DNA of 64,000 nt from Malachius bipustulatus (Eukaryota > Arthropoda > Insecta > Coleoptera > Melyridae): contig OU342631.1 in the NCBI GenBank assembly GCA_910589415.1, positions 54,898,598 to 54,962,597 of the forward strand, read 5' to 3'. This document shows positions 12,881 through 22,143 of this stretch, piece after piece. Made by a program: the position numbers and the translations under genes. A model generated the notes under the pieces. That model was not told the DNA's origin. It was given only the letters and a program-made list of their open reading frames with translations, and did not search any database. Position 1 is the first letter of the stretch, and every line of letters begins with the position of its first letter.

Positions 12881-14284
12881 ATGACAGCTGAAGGAGGATA
12901 CGACCAGCTGGGTGCGTGTGGACAAGCCGGGGTAACCGAAGGCGAACCGGACGCCATCGACAGTCTGTTCAATCCCGAAGTACCGGATACCCGTACTTCG
13001 TGGATCTACAAGCTGAGGAAGGACGACTTGGATAAAGAAATGATGAAGATTGGCCGGTCGTGCGACGGGACTGTCGAAGAGAAACGCCGGATATTGTCGA
13101 ATTGGTTCAAGTCGCTCAGCGGGTCACGCCCGAATCCCCCGTTGAAGAGCGATGCCACCCCGGGGAGCACCGCCCCTCCGGGCATATCGACCGCCGTCAC
13201 GATGAGTATATCGACCACAACACCGCCTGCGTTCACGACGGCCGCGGCAGCGACCTACCACCTCCCATGGACTCGCCCGGTCAGCCAGCCACCGCAGCCC
13301 CCGATCATGTCTGCGCTGCCCACCTTACCGGCCTTCACGTCCCCTGGCTCTATGCCTTACACGTTCTTCCCCCACGCTCCCACGACCGGAGCTCAGACCT
13401 CGCAACAAACTGAACCGCTCGAACCCCCTAACGTGACATCGTGGAATCTGCGGTTCGACGGTCGAACGAACGCGGCCGATTTTTTGGAACGACTGGAGGA
13501 ACTCCGAGAATTGTACGGGGTAAGCGAGGGACGCATGCTCCGCGCCATGCCCCTCTTGTTGGACGGTGAATGCCTGGCATGGTACCGCAATAACGCCGCG
13601 GGTCTTACGACGTGGCAGAGGTTCCTGTCGTCGTTTAGGAAGTATTTTTTCAAAGGAGATTATTTCTTCGAACTAGAAACTGAAATCAGTCGGCGTACGC
13701 AGGGCCGCAACGAGGACGTGCTCCGGTACATTACTGCTATGCAGACGTTGTTTAGACGGCACGGAGCGATCCCACCGCAAAGGCAGCTCGACTGGATAGT
13801 GAGGAATCTCAAACCCGAGATTAAGCAGATGATCTGGGGCCGCCGCTTCGAGGACGTGAGTTCGCTCATGGGGGACGCCAAAGCGGCCCATGACGTACTA
13901 ACCGAGCTCCAAGCCGCCCGCAGACCCCCGGATTCTGACAGTAGACCACGGCCCCCAACCGCAACGCCTAGTGCCGACGTCAACCCCCCTCCATCGCCGC
14001 AAAGGGAGCGGCAGCAGTCCAGGCGTCCAGACCGAGAACCATCACCGCCTCGCAGAGCCTTCGGCACCGCCCCCGCTGAACCTGCCGTCCCGAAATCGGT
14101 GAGATTCAACTCGCCCACTCGAGAACCTTCCAGAGCAGTGTGTTGGCGTTGCGGAGAAACGGGACATCTTCGTAGCCAGTGTACCGGGCAACCAAAGCTG
14201 TTTTGTTCACGATGCTCTCGCCCGGGGGTGATGTCCCGAAACTGCGACTGTCCGAATCAGGGAAACGAGACGCGGGGCGGGTGA
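12881..14284 (+). CDS. gag: Gag polyprotein of the LTR element
   Basis: 467 aa from an ATG at 12881. Structural protein that would form the particle and bind the RNA. The N-terminal third has a Pro/Thr-rich stretch (about 95-175). A capsid-like retrotransposon gag region follows near 185-345, with FDGRTNAADFLERLEEL and LAWYRNNAAGLTTWQRF. A Pro/Arg-rich linker comes next. A CCHC knuckle (CWRCGETGHLRSQC) starts near residue 421, with a second Cys cluster (CSRCSRPGVMSRNCDC) just behind it that lacks the expected His. The frame overlaps the next one by 106 nt and a -1 shift would join them, as usual for Ty3/gypsy. No stop or frameshift interrupts it. Confidence 0.9.
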   Translation: MTAEGGYDQLGACGQAGVTEGEPDAIDSLFNPEVPDTRTSWIYKLRKDDLDKEMMKIGRSCDGTVEEKRRILSNWFKSLSGSRPNPPLKSDATPGSTAPPGISTAVTMSISTTTPPAFTTAAAATYHLPWTRPVSQPPQPPIMSALPTLPAFTSPGSMPYTFFPHAPTTGAQTSQQTEPLEPPNVTSWNLRFDGRTNAADFLERLEELRELYGVSEGRMLRAMPLLLDGECLAWYRNNAAGLTTWQRFLSSFRKYFFKGDYFFELETEISRRTQGRNEDVLRYITAMQTLFRRHGAIPPQRQLDWIVRNLKPEIKQMIWGRRFEDVSSLMGDAKAAHDVLTELQAARRPPDSDSRPRPPTATPSADVNPPPSPQRERQQSRRPDREPSPPRRAFGTAPAEPAVPKSVRFNSPTREPSRAVCWRCGETGHLRSQCTGQPKLFCSRCSRPGVMSRNCDCPNQGNETRGG

Positions 14285-16008
14285 ATGCGCCGAATCACCG
14301 GATACCCGCCCCGATCAACCGAACCCCCACCGAGACCGAATTAGATCCCGACACGCGGCCATTCCTGAGCGTGAATATTGAGGGTAATGCGTACGAGGCA
14401 CTCATTGATACGGGAGCCACCCGATCTTTCGTCAGTGGAAGAGTAGCCGATCACTGCAGGCTTAGGGGCGTCCCCATCCGTAATTACAAGGGCACAAGGG
14501 CGAGGGTAGCCGATGGAACGTCCACACCGATACAAGAGGCGTTCTTGCTCGACGTATACGTCCACCAACGGCAGCTAAAAACGTTTTACTTATCACTACC
14601 CCACTTGCCGGTCGACTTGGTATTAGGGATGGATGTTTTAGGAGACGCCGACTTCACCCTGGACATGAGAAGACATGAGGTCACCATCAAGGGACAGAGA
14701 TGTCCACTCCTAGCCCCCTCAAGAAGGGCGAGCTCCCATGTTGACCTCGCCGATGAGCCGTGCGCCCGACAGGAAAACGGCGACGGTAACCGGCCTCGTA
14801 CGACCGAGTCCGAACCAGTCACAACCACCGATTGCCACTCGCTCGACTCATTGGTCGATGAGCACCGCCATGACTCCCCTCCGGGCCGAACAGGAGGCGA
14901 GGACTCCAACCAGAAGGTGGCGGCAACCGACGCACGCCCGGTGGAGGAAGGAGCAACCGGACTGGAGGCGTCGGACCGGGTTGAAGAGCTGAGCCCCCTT
15001 CAACGGCAGCAGCTGGATAATTTTCTGAGCACCGAGATGGCTGAGTTCTCCAGAATCCGAGGTACCACTGACGTCGCTAGCCACCGGATCAAATTAAAGT
15101 CAGTGGAACCAATTAAGCAGCGACACCGACCGATGAATCCCCGGCTGCTTGCGATAGTCAACGACGAGGGTGGACCGCCAACCGCGTGTACGTTGTCGTA
15201 CAGAATCAGGGCGGACCCTCAACATACGCATCCCCGCCGACAATCCCCCCGACTGAAGTGGAAACAGTACCACCGTCAACAAAAGTGCCTCACCGAAAAT
15301 AATTCTTTTAAGAAGGTAATGATGTTACAGATGACCGACGACGAACTCGATTACGCCTGGAGCTCCCCGCCATCTGTGAGCTATACCTTCACAGACACGC
15401 CGTCTCCGGAACCGGGACCACCAATCGGCTACGTGCCGACACCGAAGGCCAGGGTGGCGTCACCCCCAGCGGCGAGTTTTAGGCAGACGCTTCCCCGCAC
15501 GAAGCCGCTGTCCGAGCGACTGGGATCTCGTACAGTCGACCCCGACCCCATACGAATCGACCCCGACTCCATACGAAGTTCAGTCTTGTGCTGGCGCTGC
15601 GGTGAGCTGGGTCATTTTCGCAGTGCGTGTGCAGGGGCAAGGAAGCTATTCTGCTCCAGATGTAAGCGGCCAGGGATTTTGTCACGGGATTGCCCGTGCT
15701 GGGAAGGACGCCGAGCGGCCAAACGTCACAAGCCCGGAGGAGACCGCCCGCGCCGTCAAGTATCTCGCCAGGAAGCAACCCACTCGAGGGCCTCGGGTAC
15801 GACCGCAGACAAGGCCGTGCAATGCAATCTATTAGCCGCACCGGCCCTCCCCGCTGACGCGACCCACCAACGACCACGGTACCGCCGCCACTACGTTTTG
15901 CCACCAGCAACGCGGGCCAAGATCGCGCTGAGACGTTCAGCGTCAAAACCGCGGGATGCCCAGCCCCGGGCATGTCCCGCCGCATCAGAGGATCCAGGTA
16001 TGGAGTGA
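14179..16008 (+). CDS. pol: Protease with truncated RT fused to a second nucleocapsid-like module
   Basis: Open frame of 609 codons in the -1 frame relative to gag; the first codon is not ATG, so frameshifting is assumed. Residues about 52-165 form a retropepsin, with catalytic DTGA at 77-80 and the VLGMD strand further on. Residues about 270-330 are the start of reverse transcriptase (IKLKSVEPIKQRHRPMNPR). Near 15164 this resemblance ends: no YxDD, RNase H or integrase follows. The frame then continues into a Pro-rich linker and a knuckle (CWRCGELGHFRSAC, from about residue 471) plus CSRCKRPGILSRDCPC. This is clearly the same module as in gag. A basic Arg-rich tail of about 110 aa ends the frame. 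It is open throughout despite the loss. Confidence 0.82.
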   Translation: MYRATKAVLFTMLSPGGDVPKLRLSESGKRDAGRVNAPNHRIPAPINRTPTETELDPDTRPFLSVNIEGNAYEALIDTGATRSFVSGRVADHCRLRGVPIRNYKGTRARVADGTSTPIQEAFLLDVYVHQRQLKTFYLSLPHLPVDLVLGMDVLGDADFTLDMRRHEVTIKGQRCPLLAPSRRASSHVDLADEPCARQENGDGNRPRTTESEPVTTTDCHSLDSLVDEHRHDSPPGRTGGEDSNQKVAATDARPVEEGATGLEASDRVEELSPLQRQQLDNFLSTEMAEFSRIRGTTDVASHRIKLKSVEPIKQRHRPMNPRLLAIVNDEGGPPTACTLSYRIRADPQHTHPRRQSPRLKWKQYHRQQKCLTENNSFKKVMMLQMTDDELDYAWSSPPSVSYTFTDTPSPEPGPPIGYVPTPKARVASPPAASFRQTLPRTKPLSERLGSRTVDPDPIRIDPDSIRSSVLCWRCGELGHFRSACAGARKLFCSRCKRPGILSRDCPCWEGRRAAKRHKPGGDRPRRQVSRQEATHSRASGTTADKAVQCNLLAAPALPADATHQRPRYRRHYVLPPATRAKIALRRSASKPRDAQPRACPAASEDPGME

Positions 16009-16187
16009 TCGTGTTTCTTTTTCTATTGAGTCAGTCCAATATTAACCATTCTGTAGTGAGTTATTTTTTTTATTTGTAATTAAGTTTGTGAGCAGAGCAC
16101 AGCGTTCACGGTAGTTATCCCCCGAGAGTTGGCATTTTTAATAAGTTTTTTTTTCGACTAACAAAAGCCTGCGGCTTTTGTTTACCG
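16009..16187 (+). other. 3' untranslated internal region of the LTR element
   Basis: Short non-coding stretch between the pol-frame stop and the purine tract. It contains a small inverted repeat, AAAAGCC(T)GCGGCTTTTG, around 16162-16180, a possible RNA hairpin. Confidence 0.5.
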
Positions 16188-16199
16188 AAGAGAGGGGAG
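16188..16199 (+). other. Polypurine tract
   Basis: AAGAGAGGGGAG directly precedes the TGTAATG start of the 3' LTR; this is the plus-strand priming site. Confidence 0.85.
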
Positions 16200-17957
16200 T
16201 GTAATGAAGTCGTGAATTTTCGCCTTCATTTAGCTTTTGATTTTGTCAATTAAGCATTTTTCATAAATAGCGAAATACATAATTCCGTAGGTAGGTATAT
16301 TAAATTGTTCCAAATTATTATTAATTTTATAAAATCATTCGAGATATCGCGTTTTTTTATACACAAGAGAATTTTTAAAGAACTAAATCAAGGCAGTTGG
16401 CTTCGTATTCGAGCGATTTATCAACCACTATCAGTTGATAAAAACGCCAAAATGCACCGGGCCGGTGATAGCAAATTTCAAATCATCTTTTTATACGCAG
16501 CGTTCTTCTCAAAAAAGGGCAGATAACCGGAGAATTGATAATGAGTCGCTATAAAAGCCGTCGGATTATTTTTGAAAATTAACTTGAAAATTCGACTTCA
16601 TCGAGTGCACCTCGTGAAGAAGAACGCTCTAACCGCCGAGTTTATTTTGCAAATCGTGCCTAATAAATCAAGCAAATTTAGTTTTGTGAATAAGTTTGTG
16701 TTCCGACCGAGAAAGACCGCATCCGATCGCAAGGTAGGTGCCATTTAATTCATTCCGCATTTATTTACTTGGTACTGTCGTCGTCATTGTCATCCATCAT
16801 CACTCATCCCCTTCTGCTTTCCACTACCCCCCAACCGCATTCCCGTTATAGCTCACTACTGCAAACAAGGTAAGGTTGCGTTCTTGGGACGTCGTTACAG
16901 GCTTGGCTTTGGTCAGGGGTAATTACGTCTCGGGTCACAACCGGTCCGGTGTGCGCGGAGTGGCACTCGTACTAGCAAGCGGTCCCCCGTCACCGTCTGC
17001 GATTTCAGGCTCGGCTTTGGTCGGGGGAAATCACGGGACGAGGACGAGACTAGCGAAACACCCCCTCCCCCCTCGCTGCTCACACAGGTCGTTCTCTGGA
17101 GGCGTCGCTTCAGGCCTGGCTTCGATCAGGGGTCGCGACGACTTGAAGTAAAACTTGGGAGTGTGCAGGAGGTCTACTCGTTCCACTCTCACCGCCGTTA
17201 GGTAACAAAGGCCTCGCTCTCAACCTCGATTTCAGGCTTGGCTTTGGTCAGGGGAAATCGTAGGCTGCGCGCGGCGCCTGGTACCAGTCAAATATCAGCC
17301 CTTACCTGGAGTCCTATACCCACGTATTCTTAACTGCCGTATAAGACGACGCGTCACCGCATGGCCTCACCACGCCGCCGAAGTAAGATTTGTGTTATCC
17401 GCCGGTCTTAAACTCTCAGTCGCTCATAGTCAACTACTCTCACCGGTTTAACGCTTTGCTCTGCCCGTGCGACAGTGCCCTTCGAGGTACCTGTCACTCC
17501 GTGTAATATTTATCATTTAATAAGATATTGTCATTCCTGCTCGCCTGCTGCGTCAGGCCGCGTTCTGTCTCAATTAGTAAGTCTGTTAATAAATCACTGC
17601 TATTATTATTTGACCGTGTTTATAATTTCACCGCTCCTTGGAACCGCTTCTACTCGCCTACAACTTAGCTCCGCGGAAGTGTCATTTACATCGGGGAGCG
17701 CTTAAAGCCCGCTCTACCGAGTACTCAGTTTGGCGATAACCTCATCTGACCCCTGGCATTTTCCGTTTCTCCATTGAGCTGCCCCGGGACAAGGGCACGA
17801 TAACCGTGCCACTCAACGTGACACGAATAACTGGGAAACAAGAAACCTGCGAGTGTATATTTAGTTTTTCCCCGGGGAGTAAACCCCCAACAAAAATCTG
17901 GCGCCCGAGGAAACCGTCCGTGTAGGAGTTCCGACCGCCCAGTGAAATAGCGTCACA
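16200..17957 (+). repeat. 3' LTR
   Basis: 1758 bp and nearly identical to the 5' LTR. It retains a 10-bp block (CGGTGATAGC, near 16463) and GCCGTCGG behind the TATA box, both absent from the 5' copy. It ends GCGTCACA and is followed by the ATAT target duplication. Confidence 0.92.
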
Positions 17958-17967
17958 ATATATTAGA

Positions 17968-18075
17968 GGGAAACTTGATAGTATCTGTCAGAAAGAAAGT
18001 AAAAAAATGTGAAATAATAATTTGTGAGAGCTAAAGAGAAGAACAAGTGATAACAACGAAAAAAAGTACTTGTTT
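17968..18075 (+). repeat. Single unit of the satellite-like repeat found at 34.4-35.0 kb
   Basis: The order GTCAGAAAGAAAGT - AAAAAATGTGAAATAATAAT - GAGAGCTAAAGAGAAGAACAAG resembles the units at 34422, 34564 and 34690 in order and spacing. It lies just outside the LTR element, so the element seems to have landed beside or in this repeat. Confidence 0.5.
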
Positions 18076-18630
18076 ATTCTAATATTGACAAATTTATTTA
18101 ATTTAAATTGTTTATATTATTTCTATTACAAAATGTAAGCGTGGCAACAGTGCGCATAATTTTTGATTTGTCAGTATCGACGAATCTGATATTGATTACG
18201 AATTGCGTTGTCAAAACGCGAGCAGCAAAAAATAAATATCTTCCATTTACAATAATATAATTTTATTCCAATATTAATCAATCAATCAATCATTAAATAA
18301 TGCATATCTAGAAATCCTTTCATCAGTGTAAGAGAGGAATAAATTATTAAAGAGAGATCCGCTCGTTGACACCCATATGATTCCGTGGTTCTGTCTTGTC
18401 TAGCGTATAAGTCGTCTTGATGGACCCCTAGACGCGTTGTGATCATTGTCGACCTCCCGATCCCTGCTCCTAAGAAAAATGAGAAAAAAGCTAAGAAAAA
18501 GTGGTGAAAAAAAGAACTAAAGAAGAAAAGAAAAAGAAAAAAAGGAAAAGAAAAAAAGGGTAAAAAAAAAGGAAAGAAAAAATAAGGAAAAAAGGAAAAA
18601 AAGGGAAATGAAAAAAATCACCCATTGCAT
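18076..18630. other. Unassigned DNA with a 140-bp purine tract
   Basis: Nothing coding. From about 18470 to 18612 the plus strand is almost purely A and G (GAAAAAAGG-type repeats), a simple-sequence tract that can adopt triplex-like structure. Confidence 0.6.
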
Positions 18631-18633
18631 ACA

Positions 18634-18735
18634 GGGTGTTATGAAAATTACGGATCAACTCTTTAGTAGGTACATTATAGGGGACACTCAGTAGAGTAGA
18701 CGGGAAAAATAATTTTAAAAATTCTGGTCTTCAAT
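18634..18735 (+). repeat. Terminus of a CAGGGTGTT-type element
   Basis: Begins ACAGGGTGTTATGAAAATTA. It is matched in inverted orientation at 32833-32918, including the blocks GGGGACACTCAGTAGAGTA and AAAATAATTTTAAAAA. The other end of the element was not found. Confidence 0.6.
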
Positions 18736-19039
18736 TTGGTGAGATGAAAAATGCCAAAGTTAACATTTTACTATCTTTGTTTTTCGGTATTTTCCATAAC
18801 CTAGGTGACTTTACAAATATAAAATAAGGGTACTTTAATCGTTATCAATTGAAAAAATTGCTTAATATGTATTACTGGCTTGGAAAATTCAATAAGATTT
18901 TTTTTCTTTTCCAAGATGCTGAAAAAAGCATTTGGCAACAACGGTTTTGATACCTTAACTACCTACATTGTTAGAAATTAGACTAAATCACCAAATACCA
19001 ACTGTTATCGTGTTAAACGTTGCCAAATTTATTGTTCAG

Positions 19040-19390
19040 TATTTTGATTATATCTTTTAATAATAAATATAATATTTATTTAGGCCATCTTAGATACATA
19101 TACTGATGTACATCGGCTTCGTCACAACCTATTATATACATGGAACATATAGGTACACAGGACACCAGAACCACATATGTGACAAATGTGCCAAGTCATA
19201 AAAAATATATTACCACGCAAATACAGGAATGAAACAAAATACAAAAAAAAAACACAGAAAAATCAACAACCTTAATCTAGCAAAATATTCACAAAGGTCA
19301 TAAAATTCTTTTCCTATCAAAAATATTTTCAATTTTATCTTGAAGGAAGGTGTATCGAGACAGTTTTTTATCTCAACTGGAAGATTATTA
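19040..19390 (-). pseudogene. 3' end of a LINE (CR1/Jockey-like)
   Basis: Minus-strand translation near 19390-19270 gives NNLPVEIKNCLDTPSFKIKL and then FYDLCEYFAR, the usual C-terminal signature of LINE ORF2 proteins of the CR1/Jockey group. It is followed by a 3' UTR and AATAAA near 19085. The 5' side is cut by a CAGGGTG element. Confidence 0.65.
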
Positions 19391-19580
19391 TACAGGGTGT
19401 CTGCTCAAGGCTGGCCACCGGCTATATCTCGGAAACTAATGGGTCTACAACCTCAAAATAAAAAATTTCCAGACATAAGTGATCACGAGAAATTCAATGA
19501 AAATATTTTCAAGATGGCCGCACTTCCGGAAATACCGGAAGTTGACACCTGCTTCGTTATTTTAACAGGAACACCTTGTA
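19391..19580. mobile_element. Small CAGGGTG-type MITE
   Basis: About 190 bp with ends ACAGGGTGTC and GGAACACCTTGTA. It interrupts the LINE tail. The interior carries AAGATGGCCG, a block common to several elements in this window. Confidence 0.5.
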
Positions 19581-19653
19581 TATTATTATATTTTTTAAAT
19601 ATAATAATAATAATGTATTCTTATAATTATGTATTATAAGAATATATATTATA

Positions 19654-20651
19654 TACAGGGTGCACCATGTATCCTTCTCTATATTGCTATCTCCTGAACG
19701 CTAAGAGATACAGGGTCGGTTAAATTAGAGAAAAGATGCACAGTTTTGTGACCATCTCGAATTCGTCAAAACATGCAAGATATCTGTGACCGTTCCTGAA
19801 ATATCCTGAAAAAACTGAAAAATCGAAATTTCTTATTTTCGTCATATCTTTTTTATTATTGGAAATTAATAAATAATTTTTTGTAGGCTTACATAAGCCG
19901 TTAAGAGCTATCCATCTGGCATTTCAAAAATTTTCAAGGCCTACTAGATCCAAGAGTTTTCACAGTCAACTTTCGTTTTTCTTATGGCCGCCATATTGTT
20001 TTTTTATGTCGTTCGATATGAAAAAAATAATGGAAACCAAAAATTAATTAACTTCAAAAAAAAAATTTTTTTTAATTTTTATTCTTCTTTTTTCAAAGAA
20101 AAAAAAATCGTCTAAAAACATCAACATTTGTAAAATACGCCGAAATAGTGCTTGCCTTATGGTTTTTTAATTTATCTATGAAATTCGGTCTAAAAAGTTG
20201 TCTTTTTTTAAAGAAAAAAGAAGAACAAAAAATGTTTTAATTTATTTTTTGAAGTTTAACAATTTTTAGTTTTTATGATTTTTTTTATACCGAACAACAT
20301 AAAAAAACAATATGGTGGCCATAAGAAAAACGAAAGTTGACTATGAAAATCCTGGGATCTAGTCGGCTTTGAAAATTTTCGAAATGTCAGATGGGTAGCT
20401 CTTGACGACTTATGTAAGCCCACAAAAAATTATTCGTTAATCTCCAATAATAAAAAAGATATGGAAAAAATAAGAAATCTCGATTTTTCAGTTTTTTCAG
20501 GATATTTCAGGAACGGTCACAGATATCTTGTATGTCTCGACGGAATCGAGATGGCCACAAAATTGCGCTCCTTTGGACTTGTTTAACCGACCCTGTATCT
20601 GTAAGCGTTAGGAGATAGCAATATAGAGAAGGATACATGGTGCACCCTGTA
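19654..20651. repeat. Foldback element 1: about 1-kb palindrome
   Basis: Starts TACAGGGTGCACCATGTATC and ends with its inverse, GGTGCACCCTGTA. The two arms of about 480 bp match along almost their whole length (GAGATACAGGGTCGGTTAAA / inverse near 20590; GGCCGCCATATTG / inverse near 20320), leaving a very short loop near 20150. It has no coding capacity. Confidence 0.85.
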
Positions 20652-20693
20652 TATATATATTATATAATTTATAATTATAAATATATATATATA

Positions 20694-21694
20694 TACAGGG
20701 TGGAAAATTTTTGTGCTACCCATCATTAGGATCTCGTAAACCGTAAGAGATACAGGGTCGGTTAAATTAGAGAAAAGTTGCGCTATTTTATGGCCATCTC
20801 GAATCCGTCAAAACATGCAAGATATCTGTGACCGTTCCTGAAATATCCTGAAAAAACTGAAAAATCGAGAAATCTTATTTTTGGAATATCTTTCTTACCA
20901 TTGGAAATTAATAAATAATTTTTTTGTAGCCTTACATAAGCCGTTATAAGCTATTTATCTGACGTTTCAAAAATTTTCACAGCCGACTAGATCCCAGAGT
21001 TTTCATAGTCAACTTTCGTTTTTCTTATGGCCGCCATATTATTTTTTTATGTCGTTCGATAAGAAAAAAATAATGTAAACCAAAAATTAATAAATTTTAG
21101 AAAAAAAAAATTGGAAAATTTTTATTCTTCTTTTTTCAAAGAAAAACAGATAGTTCTTAACTGAAATAGGCCAATATGAAGTCATACTGCTTGCCTTATA
21201 GGTTGTTAATTTCTCTATGATATTCGATCTAAAAAGTTGTCTTTTTTTAGAAAAAAAAAGAAGAACAAAAATTTTTGAAAGTTATTTATTGAAGTTTATT
21301 AGTTTTTGGTTTCCATTATTTTTTTCTTATCGAACGACATAAAAAAATAATATGGCGGCCATAAGAAAAACGAAAGTTGACTATGAAAACTCTGGGTTCT
21401 AGTCGGCTGTGAAAATTTTTGAAACGTCAGATAAATAGCTTATAACGGCTTATGTAAGCCTACAAAAAATTATTTATTAATTTCCAATAGTAAGAAAGAT
21501 ATTCCAAAAATAAGATTTCTCGATTTTTCAGTTTTTTCAGGATATTTCAGGAACGGTCACAGATATCTTGCATGTTTTGACGGATTCCAGATGGCCATAA
21601 AATAGCGCAACTTTTCTCTAATTTAACCGACCCTGTATCTCTTACGGTTTACGAGATCCTAATGATGGGTAGTACAAAAATTTCCCACCCTGTA
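20694..21694. repeat. Foldback element 2: second 1-kb palindrome of the same family
   Basis: Starts ACAGGGTGGAAAATTTTTGT and ends with CACCCTGTAT; an AT-dinucleotide run separates it from element 1. Beyond the first 60 bp its arms match those of element 1 (CGGTTAAATTAGAGAAAAG, GAAATATCCTGAAAAAACTG, GGCCGCCATATT). Confidence 0.85.
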
Positions 21695-21751
21695 TACATA
21701 TATATATTATAAAAATATAATATATGTATATAATTATAATAATGTATTCTT

Positions 21752-21890
21752 TTTTATTCCTTAGTGAGGCCAATACTTGAATATTGTAGCGTTATTTGGT
21801 TTCCCATATATCAGGTTCACATCAGCCGTCTGGAATCTGTGCAGCGCTCTTTTTTGAAGTTTTTAAGTTTCCGTCTAGATGGTCAGTAAG
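21752..21890 (+). pseudogene. LINE reverse-transcriptase C-terminal fragment
   Basis: Plus-strand translation gives RPILEYCSVIWFPIYQVHI followed by a VQRSFLKFL stretch, a standard post-RT motif of CR1/Jockey-type ORF2. Only about 45 codons remain; they end where gypsy gag sequence begins. Confidence 0.7.
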
Positions 21891-22131
21891 CAATAGCGCC
21901 TTCTTGTCCCCGATGTCATCATTCAGGGAAAGATAATCAGGAAGCAGTTGAGTCCAAAGACGTTAAGAAGGTGGTGGATTGTCCAGAAACTCGGGAGTCG
22001 AATTTAGGTAAAGAAAGTTCTAAGGCAGATTCAAAAAACGAGTCAGCGAGAGAAGATTTTGGCGCGACTTCCCTCGAGTTTCGAAGACGCCAACCAGGTC
22101 CAGAATCAGGTGCGATTCCGAAGAGACGTTA
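21890..22131 (+). pseudogene. gag: C-terminal remnant of gypsy gag
   Basis: Open frame with part of a zinc knuckle (CPRCHHSGKD), a charged tail and a stop near 22129. It is in the +1 position relative to pol, so a -1 shift would connect them. The capsid part, leader and 5' LTR are missing: the element is cut at about 21890 against the LINE fragment. Confidence 0.6.
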
Positions 22132-22143
22132 GAATCGAGACAG

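Larger units (their letters stand above)
10438..17961 (+). mobile_element. Non-autonomous Ty3/gypsy LTR retrotransposon (Osvaldo/Woot-like)
   Basis: Complete element of about 7.5 kb: 5' LTR 10442-12183, internal 12184-16199, 3' LTR 16200-17957. ATAT is present on both sides (10438-10441 and 17958-17961) as a 4-bp target duplication. A tRNA-Lys-type primer site follows the 5' LTR and a purine tract precedes the 3' LTR. Gag and protease frames are open, but most of reverse transcriptase and all of RNase H and integrase are absent, so it would depend on a helper. LTR ends are TG...CA. The two LTRs differ by only a handful of substitutions and two short indels, so the insertion is young. Placement near Osvaldo/Ulysses/Woot is inference from the primer type and LTR length. 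Confidence 0.9.

Noticed and set aside
12574..14118. Several minus-strand frames of 72-152 codons
   Set aside because: Antisense shadows in the GC-rich gag region.
14586..15985. Minus-strand frames of up to 168 codons
   Set aside because: Antisense of the pol frame, which has protease and zinc-knuckle motifs.
18470..18612. Purine tract as a possible polypurine primer of a retroelement
   Set aside because: Far too long and not followed by a TG-starting repeat; simple sequence.
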